Positions 1 through 5,431 of a stretch of 64,000 nucleotides of DNA are shown here, in pieces. Every line of letters starts with the position of its first letter. The first letter of the stretch is position 1. The notes beneath the pieces are model-generated. The model saw only the letters and a list, made by a program, of their open reading frames with translations. It was not told where the DNA came from and ran no database searches. Position numbers and translations under genes: made by a program. The stretch spans positions 1-64,000 of the forward strand of contig CASFPH010000003.1 of assembly GCA_949296645.1 (NCBI GenBank), given 5' to 3'. Source of the DNA: an uncultured Bacteroidales bacterium (GTDB lineage: Bacteria > Bacteroidota > Bacteroidia > Bacteroidales > UBA932).

Positions 1-14
1 TTGGTTCAATTTTT

Positions 15-667
15 CTTCTGCGGGTGCAGGTGAGTCTGTTTGCAGCTGCGCGATACTTCACTGATTATCAGCAATATATAAAAACGCAGCTTGCACACTC
101 ACCCGAAAAACGCCTGAATTTCAGGCGAGTCAGTAAGAGCTCTCCGCGTCAATCAGTTCATTTTCAGATAGTTCAGTACGACGCCGATTACACACTCGAT
201 TTGGCCCCGGAAACGCAACCTGCCTCAGAGTGCTCTCTGGCGGGGATTAGGTGTTTTTTCCTTCTGCGGGCGCGGGCGAGTCTGTTCGCGTCTGCGCGAT
301 ATTTTACTGATTTTCAGCAATATATGAAAATACAGCCTGCACACTCGCCCGAAAAACACCAGAAATCCAGGTGAGTCTGTAAGAGCTCTCCGCGGCAATC
401 TGTTCATTTTCAGATAGTTCTGTACGACGCCGACTACACACTCGATTTGGCCCCAGAAACGCAACATGCCTCAGAGTGCCTTCTGGCAGGGATTAGTTGT
501 ATTTTTCTTTCGCGGCGGCTGGCGAGTCCGTTGGCGTCCCCGAGGTACTTTATTGATTATCAGCAATATATGAAAACTCGGCTTGCAGACTCGCCCGAAA
601 AACGCCCGAAAAACGCCCGAAATCCAGACGAGTCCGTAAGAGCTCTCCGCATCAATCAGCTCATTTA
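15..667. repeat. 246-bp imperfect tandem repeat, about 2.7 copies
   Basis: Copies run from about 15 to 260, 261 to 506 and 507 to 667. The landmark GCGAGTCTGTT-like segment lies at 32, 278 and 524, exactly 246 bases apart each time. Each unit carries a TATCAGCAATATAT-like block, a CCGAAAAACGCC-like block, GTAAGAGCTCTCCGC and, in the first two copies, CACTCGATTTGGCCCC. The third copy stops after TCATTT and holds a local duplication of CGAAAAACGCC. Bases 1-14 look like the end of a further copy outside the window. Reading frames cross the repeat but do not agree between copies and match no family I know, so I treat it as noncoding. Confidence 0.85.
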
Positions 668-671
668 AAAA

Positions 672-762
672 CCTCACCGGGAAACCTCACCGGGAAACCT
701 CACCGGGAAAACTCACAGAGAGAACTCACAGAGAGAACTCAGCGAGAAACCGGGAAACACAG
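672..762. repeat. 13-bp tandem repeat, seven units
   Basis: Three exact copies of CCTCACCGGGAAA (672, 685, 698) are followed by two exact copies of ACTCACAGAGAGA (711, 724) and two divergent units (737 ACTCAGCGAGAAA, 750 CCGGGAAACACAG). All keep a 13-base period. The array directly follows the truncated third copy of the 246-bp repeat. No coding or spacer structure is seen, so it is not a CRISPR array. Confidence 0.85.
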
Positions 763-802
763 GACTCACAAAAATTGCACTGGACAAGCATTGATAAAAA
801 TG

Positions 803-818
803 TGGCACGGCTATTGCA
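803..818 (+). promoter_or_regulatory. Sigma-54 (RpoN) type -24/-12 promoter
   Basis: TGGCACGGCTATTGCA matches the sigma-54 consensus TGGCACG-N4-TTGCA at every defined position. The expected start of transcription is near 828. The only sequence before the terminator at 873-904 is about 75 bases long, so the product would be a small RNA or a very short message. The upstream 13-bp array (672-762) lies where an enhancer-binding protein would be expected to bind, but that link is inference. Confidence 0.6.
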
Positions 819-827
819 TATATAAAG

Positions 828-905
828 ATGAAAAGAGTAAATATGGTTTTAGTTTTAGGTTATTAGTTTGTAAAAACGGGCGGCTCGTGAGGGTCGCCCG
901 TTTTA
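828..905 (+). ncRNA. Predicted small sigma-54-dependent transcript
   Basis: This is the stretch between the sigma-54 promoter (803-818) and the terminator (873-904). It contains a 12-codon frame at 828-866 (MKRVNMVLVLGY, stop TAG). Its ATG falls at or next to the predicted start of transcription, so translation would be leaderless or absent. Whether the RNA itself or the peptide matters cannot be told from the sequence. I do not recognise the RNA as a known family. Confidence 0.4.
873..904. terminator. Bidirectional rho-independent terminator
   Basis: AAAACGGGCG (873-882) pairs perfectly with CGCCCGTTTT (895-904) around a 12-base loop. T runs exist on both strands. It can end the small plus-strand transcript and the minus-strand operon whose last gene stops at 939. 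Confidence 0.85.
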
Positions 906-938
906 CATTGTAACTTCATAAGATACTGTATTAATGCA

Positions 939-1736
939 TTAATGATGCACAAGCGAAGCACCGAAAGCACCGAGAATCTGAGGGTCTTCAGGTGTTATGA
1001 CCCTGCATCCGGTTGCTTCGGAAAGGAATTTTCCTATAGCCGGATTATAGGCCACACCACCTACAAAAACAATCTCTTCAGAAGCTCCGATCTTACCAAG
1101 CAACGTTTTTGCCCTTGAGACCACGGACATGCAAATGGCACGGGCAACATCTTCACGAACAGCCCCTCTTGCGAGCAATGACACGACTTCACTCTCTGCA
1201 AAAACGGTACACATACTGTTTATTTTTTCTATTCTTGAGGCAGACAGGGCCAACGCGCCGAAATCGGCAAGCGATGAACGCAGCGCCATTGACATTACTT
1301 CCAGAAAACGTCCAGTACCGGCTGCACATTTATCATTCATCTCGAACTTTCTGATAGAGCCGTCAGAAGCCAATGAAATTACCTTTGTATCCTGACCTCC
1401 GATGTCCAGAATATACTTGGCATTCGGAAAAATCTGATGAACTCCCAAAGCAAAAGCCTTTATTTCGGTAACGGTACCTGCTTCAGGATAATGCTCCTGA
1501 AACAGATACCTTCCATATCCGGTTGCGGTTATCGAATCATACGACAGACCGTCTAGAAGTTTGCGGCATTCACCAATAGGATCGAATGAATTCTCCAATT
1601 TTGATGAATATATCATTTCTCCATCTTTGGAAAGCACGATTTTAACTGTTCTTGACCCTATATCTATACCGGCACTTACCATACCGGTACATGTATTCGT
1701 GCAACCTTCCGTTGATTTCATTTCTGCCGGCATCAC
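939..1736 (-). CDS. BadF/HgdC-type ATPase activase (2-hydroxyacyl-CoA dehydratase activator family)
   Basis: A 265-residue ASKHA-fold ATPase that would pass low-potential electrons, with ATP hydrolysis, to the partner reductase encoded just upstream. Visible motifs: phosphate 1 loop GIDIGSRTVK (about 23-32), ATGYGR (71-76), phosphate 2 loop DIGGQDTK (111-118) and the two cluster cysteines in NDKCAAGTG (Cys137) and SMCTVFAESE (Cys176), which together bridge one [4Fe-4S] in the homodimer. Length is normal for the family. The start overlaps the stop of the reductase gene by 4 bases, so the two are translationally coupled. The substrate depends on the partner. The closest familiar pairing is E. 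coli YjiL/YjiM. Confidence 0.85.
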   Translation of the reverse strand: MMPAEMKSTEGCTNTCTGMVSAGIDIGSRTVKIVLSKDGEMIYSSKLENSFDPIGECRKLLDGLSYDSITATGYGRYLFQEHYPEAGTVTEIKAFALGVHQIFPNAKYILDIGGQDTKVISLASDGSIRKFEMNDKCAAGTGRFLEVMSMALRSSLADFGALALSASRIEKINSMCTVFAESEVVSLLARGAVREDVARAICMSVVSRAKTLLGKIGASEEIVFVGGVAYNPAIGKFLSEATGCRVITPEDPQILGAFGASLVHH

Positions 1737-3010
1737 TTGGCTATCCTCTCCTTGAAAGCTTCGATTCTCGTCGAAAGCTGGCCGGCATCTTCAGCACTGT
1801 AATCTGTTTCCACAAGAAGTACAGGTATCGATTCTTTTTCGAGCGCTTTCTCGTAGGATATGGCCTCTGTCGTATACGGCTGGCAACACCTTAAAGAATA
1901 ATGCACTACTCCGTCCGCCCTGTAATTCTTTACCATTTCCTTTATATGCTGCAGTCTGTCAGGATTAGGTGTGAATATGGCACAGTCTATTCTGAAATAC
2001 CTGTCAACTATGGCATCAATCATGCCGTCCACATCGGAAGCAGATGTTTCGACACAGTTTCTCGTACCTCTTTCACCGGTACATGTTTCTTCCCCTACTA
2101 TCACGACTCCGGATTTCTCTATAATATTCGGTAGCTTCCAGTTAGGAACAGCCATAGGACAGCCTGAAATAAGAACCCTCGGCGTTCCGGCTGGCATTAC
2201 GCCCTTCTTTTCGCGTATTCTCTGCTCAAGTTCGTCACAAAGGTCATTTACTGCGGCAGTAAATCTCTCAGGATCATCCAGAAACGAAATCTGATTTATA
2301 AGAAGAACATCGAGACCTGAAATAGGAGCAGGATCCGCATACCTCAAAGAAGCGAGACGGGCAAGCGCCTTTCTCTTCGCGTTCACGATCCTTATACCTT
2401 TTGACAGATTCTCTGCAGTAATTTTTACACCGGTAAGTTTTTCAAGTTCTGCGGCAAAACGCCTGTACTCCGTTTTCAGTAAAGCCTTTCCGGACTCGCT
2501 CTTCATCTGAGGAAGATCCATTACATAAAGATTCCTTACAAGACCTGCATAGCTTTCGTAAGCTTTCTTTTTACCGTCACAGGTATTTTCCCCTACTATC
2601 ATATCCGAAACCTCGATATAAGGGCACACCTTGGCCCTGTTGAATCCGAAAGCTGATTTTATCAGAGCACATGTATTTCTCGGAACATACTGCTCCGCAG
2701 CCTCATATCCAACCTCGGCTCCGGCACACAAACCGACCTGGAATGCATTGGCTGCAATCACAAGCTCCTCCGGAACAAAAACGCAGAACGTACCTACCAC
2801 CTTCCTGCCCTCTCGCTGACCCTCCATAAGCTCGTGGATACGCTTGCCATGCAGTTCCGCTACGAATGCATTGAAATAATCCATTTTTGCAGGACGGTCT
2901 TTCTGACTGAGATAGACTTCTCCGAATGCCGCACCTACCACGTCGAGTATCACATCATGAGTTGCGATGTCGATACCCAGCTTGCTCCAAGCCTGTTTGT
3001 TGTCTCTCAT
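1733..3010 (-). CDS. Double-cubane-cluster-type reductase (HgdB/YjiM family)
   Basis: A 425-residue single-gene member of the 2-hydroxyglutaryl-CoA dehydratase D-component family. True dehydratases have two different subunits; here there is one, next to its own activase, which fits the double-cubane cluster protein (DCCP) group known from Carboxydothermus hydrogenoformans and E. coli YjiM. Candidate cluster cysteines lie at 76, 95, 114, 129, 144, 284, 310, 319 and the pair 375-376 (LRCCQPY); GENTCDGKKK and GEETCTGERG are the most typical segments. No signal peptide or membrane segment, so it is cytoplasmic. The physiological substrate is unknown; DCCP reduces small molecules such as acetylene in vitro. 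It is cotranscribed with the activase (4-base overlap) and probably with the DUF4435 gene 19 bases upstream. Confidence 0.8.
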   Translation of the reverse strand: MRDNKQAWSKLGIDIATHDVILDVVGAAFGEVYLSQKDRPAKMDYFNAFVAELHGKRIHELMEGQREGRKVVGTFCVFVPEELVIAANAFQVGLCAGAEVGYEAAEQYVPRNTCALIKSAFGFNRAKVCPYIEVSDMIVGENTCDGKKKAYESYAGLVRNLYVMDLPQMKSESGKALLKTEYRRFAAELEKLTGVKITAENLSKGIRIVNAKRKALARLASLRYADPAPISGLDVLLINQISFLDDPERFTAAVNDLCDELEQRIREKKGVMPAGTPRVLISGCPMAVPNWKLPNIIEKSGVVIVGEETCTGERGTRNCVETSASDVDGMIDAIVDRYFRIDCAIFTPNPDRLQHIKEMVKNYRADGVVHYSLRCCQPYTTEAISYEKALEKESIPVLLVETDYSAEDAGQLSTRIEAFKERIAK

Positions 3011-3029
3011 AATGATTTGAATTGATTGG

Positions 3030-4061
3030 TTAGTTATTGTTGTTCATATGCCCCGTTTCGGATATGTACCGCTCTATATCTTCCGCCAGGCGACGGAAAA
3101 GAAAACAATCCGTATAGTTTTCATTGTCGAGAAGCACTTCCCTTATGGGGCGCAAAGTATTCTTGTAGTTCGAAAGTTCATTCTTAAGGGCAGTACCCTT
3201 CTTCCTCGATTTTGCGATTTTTGCCAGCGTCATCTGCCTGAGCTTGTCGCATACGGTCTCCAGAATAATCATGACAACATTGTCCATAAGGGTATGACCG
3301 TGCATGAAGAGATAAGTGTTTTCGGGAAGCACACCCTTGCGTATAAGTTCGTCGCCGAACCTGTAAACAGAATCCTTATGCAGAATATATGAATTCTCCA
3401 GAGATTTGACCCGGTGCTCTACATTCCTTCTAAGCCAGTTGAGAGTTTTCCTCCCGTTATCTTCTATTTCAAGATAATTAATCTTGACGCTGTTCCTGAA
3501 ATCGGCCAGTATAAAGATATGCTGCTCGCCCAGTCTTGCCGAATAACTGTACCACAGAAAAAGGGGATATATTATTTTCGAATACTCAGCCATGAAATAT
3601 TCGAAATCGAATATGCGCGTGTCATTTTTTGTTGCCTTTACACATACATTATGCAATGACGGAGCATAACACAAATAATTTTCAGTAGCATAGGCGTATG
3701 TATGGAACATTTTACCGCATTCAAGCAGCTGTCTTGACTGTTCGGTCGTACCGTCGAAAAGATAATCGAAGTCAGAATCCACACAAAGCATCAGATCGTC
3801 ATCCGCTGAACCGGTCATGCTCAACAGCACTTTTTTACCTTTCGGAAGATCATCCCTGTTTGGAACAGAAATTTCAAAACGCACATATGGATTTGTAAAA
3901 TGGTCGAATACACCCCTCCAGAACGCGACATCCTCATAACCTTCTACAAATACCCTTACCAGTTTCTGTCCGGTTTCGATTTTCAAAGGCTCTGGAAGGA
4001 CAATACTCTTGGCTGAAAACGGATTCATCGACTGCAAAGTATCCTTGAAATTTATTGCCAT
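3030..4061 (-). CDS. DUF4435 domain protein, Toprim-like nuclease candidate
   Basis: 343 residues. The N-terminal half has the Toprim-type pattern VFVEGYEDVAFW (Glu40) and, later, LCVDSDFDYL (Asp95, Asp97, Asp99), followed by YATENYL (Glu127), as in DUF4435 proteins. DUF4435 is the family of AriB, the nuclease of the PARIS antiphage system. No AAA ATPase partner (AriA) lies beside this gene. The downstream neighbours are the double-cubane reductase and activase, with a 19-base gap. The C-terminal half (about 200-343) is helical and basic. The start ATG is followed by a normal N-terminus. A role in defence is possible but is not shown by the context. Confidence 0.7.
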   Translation of the reverse strand: MAINFKDTLQSMNPFSAKSIVLPEPLKIETGQKLVRVFVEGYEDVAFWRGVFDHFTNPYVRFEISVPNRDDLPKGKKVLLSMTGSADDDLMLCVDSDFDYLFDGTTEQSRQLLECGKMFHTYAYATENYLCYAPSLHNVCVKATKNDTRIFDFEYFMAEYSKIIYPLFLWYSYSARLGEQHIFILADFRNSVKINYLEIEDNGRKTLNWLRRNVEHRVKSLENSYILHKDSVYRFGDELIRKGVLPENTYLFMHGHTLMDNVVMIILETVCDKLRQMTLAKIAKSRKKGTALKNELSNYKNTLRPIREVLLDNENYTDCFLFRRLAEDIERYISETGHMNNNN

Positions 4062-4072
4062 ACCTTAAAATG

Positions 4073-4108
4073 CTAAAAAAAAGTGTCCCGCACATAATCA
4101 GGACACTT
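4073..4108 (-). terminator. Terminator after the NifX-like gene
   Basis: On the minus strand AAGTGTCC (4108-4101) pairs with GGACACTT (4088-4081) and is followed by a run of T residues. It lies 45 bases after the stop of the NifX-like gene and only about 12 bases before the DUF4435 start. Confidence 0.75.
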
Positions 4109-4116
4109 CAAATTTA
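4109..4116 (-). promoter_or_regulatory. Bacteroidetes -7 box for the DUF4435/reductase operon
   Basis: The minus strand reads TAAATTTG, an exact TAnnTTTG box. A TTTG lies 22 bases upstream (4142-4139), slightly beyond the usual spacing. Transcription would begin near 4102, inside the preceding terminator stem, giving a leader of about 40 bases. Confidence 0.4.
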
Positions 4117-4152
4117 GTAAAATTAAACCGTACTTTTCCAAAAAAACATGAT

Positions 4153-4530
4153 TTATGCTCCATGCTCCGGACAATGGTGACCATCACCGTGACCGCCGCA
4201 TCCGACACCTGAATCCTGAAGCTTTCCTTCAAGATAGGCATCAAGGACATTCCTGACATCGCCTGAACAGCCGCGTATCACGTTAATTCCATGGGAAGAC
4301 AGCACATTGAGTGCACCAGGGCCCATATTGCCGGCAAGCATGACACTGACTCCCATTTTCTGAAACACAGAAGCTATATCCGACTTGCACCCGCATCCCT
4401 GAGGAGAAGGCAGTATTTCAGAAGAAAGCAGATTGCCGCTATCATCCAAAGTAAAGATCGTGTAGAATTCACAATGACCGAAATGGTCATCCACCGCATT
4501 TCCGCGGGTAGGAACTGCAATTTTTTTCAT
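4153..4530 (-). CDS. NifX/NifB-like dinitrogenase iron-molybdenum cofactor domain protein
   Basis: 125 residues if started at the ATG of MKKIAVPT; a TTG three codons earlier is less likely. The N-terminus (KKIAVPT, VDDHFGHCE) and AGNMGPGALNVL are typical of the NifX/NafY fold that carries Fe-S or metal cofactor precursors. GCGCKS and a C-terminal tail rich in Cys and His (GCGGHGDGHHCPEH) suggest metal binding. No nitrogenase genes are present, so a general metal-cluster carrier role is inferred. It lies 20 bases after the YitT gene and is the last gene of a three-gene operon. Confidence 0.8.
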   Translation of the reverse strand: MKKIAVPTRGNAVDDHFGHCEFYTIFTLDDSGNLLSSEILPSPQGCGCKSDIASVFQKMGVSVMLAGNMGPGALNVLSSHGINVIRGCSGDVRNVLDAYLEGKLQDSGVGCGGHGDGHHCPEHGA

Positions 4531-4550
4531 ATTCAGCAAATTTTTAATGT

Positions 4551-5402
4551 CTAATGTTTCACTTCCTTGAATACACCTCCATATACAGCCGTAACAGGAG
4601 CAGTCATCATGAATACCTTTTCATCTATTTCCTTCACCGCCTTCATGACTTCGTTAACCTCGCTCTTTCTGACAACAACCATAAGCATGTTACGCTCTTC
4701 CTTGGTAAACCATCCTCTGGAGTTCCATGAAGAAACGCCTTTTTTCATTTCAAAGGAAAGCCTGTCCGCTATTTCGTTGTATTTGTCAGACATGATAAGA
4801 ATCTGCACGGACTGTTTGGTTCCGGTGAGATACGCATCCAGAGCATATGATGCGGCTATTATCTCGATATAGCCGTAGACCACGTCCTGAAGTGACTTGT
4901 CCGGCATAAGGAGTATGGAAGAAATGATGATAGTATCACACGCCAGATATATTTTACCCGGGGATATGTTTTTATACTTATTGATCGACAGGGCAATTAT
5001 ATCCGTACCGCCGGTACTTCCGCCCTGAGTGAACACTATTCCTATACCAAGACCGCTAAGTCCTCCGCCGATAAGCGCATTAAGGAGATTGTCTTCTATA
5101 TTGGACACCCATGGTATCAAAGGAAAGAACTCGAACATAAGGGAACTCGCAGCGATACAGAAAATCGTCTTGAATCCGAACCCTCCACCCAATATGAAGA
5201 ACCCTGCAATAAGAAGGACTACATTTATTGTAAAATATGAATATGAAATAGGTATGCCGGTAGCATACTGTATTACCGAAGACAGGCCGGCAATGCCGCC
5301 CCCGGTTATCTCATTTGGAATAAGGAACGCAGTCCAACCGAAGACAAAGACCATAAGGGCCAGAGTCATTATGACATATTCTCTAAAATACCTGTTCATC
5401 AT
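4551..5402 (-). CDS. YitT family membrane protein (DUF161 and DUF2179)
   Basis: 283 residues. The first about 190 residues form five or six hydrophobic segments with the family signatures PNEITGGGIAGLS and TQGGSTGGTDIIA. The C-terminal soluble domain (about 200-283) is DUF2179, with VVVRKSEVNEV and MMTAPVTAVYGG. It sits in the inner membrane. Transport of an unknown solute is assumed for the family but not established. It is 29 bases downstream of the transglutaminase-like lipoprotein gene and 20 bases upstream of the NifX-like gene. Confidence 0.9.
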   Translation of the reverse strand: MMNRYFREYVIMTLALMVFVFGWTAFLIPNEITGGGIAGLSSVIQYATGIPISYSYFTINVVLLIAGFFILGGGFGFKTIFCIAASSLMFEFFPLIPWVSNIEDNLLNALIGGGLSGLGIGIVFTQGGSTGGTDIIALSINKYKNISPGKIYLACDTIIISSILLMPDKSLQDVVYGYIEIIAASYALDAYLTGTKQSVQILIMSDKYNEIADRLSFEMKKGVSSWNSRGWFTKEERNMLMVVVRKSEVNEVMKAVKEIDEKVFMMTAPVTAVYGGVFKEVKH

Positions 5403-5431
5403 ATTTTCAAAACGTAATTTTCACATTAAAA

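Noticed and set aside
24..668. Open frames of 60-116 codons within the 246-bp repeat
   Set aside because: Frames differ between repeat copies, have no recognised domain and no promoter; the repeat period alone explains the open frames.
672..762. CRISPR-like array
   Set aside because: Units are 13 bases with no unique spacers, and no cas gene is in the window.
939..3010. 2-hydroxyglutaryl-CoA dehydratase fermentation cluster
   Set aside because: Only one D-type subunit is encoded and no CoA-transferase or dehydrogenase is nearby.
3030..4061. PARIS antiphage system
   Set aside because: Only the DUF4435 part is present. No AAA ATPase (AriA) and no mobile element is beside it.
4153..4530. Nitrogen fixation locus
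   Set aside because: NifX-like proteins are common without nitrogenase; no nifH, nifD, nifK or nifB gene is present.
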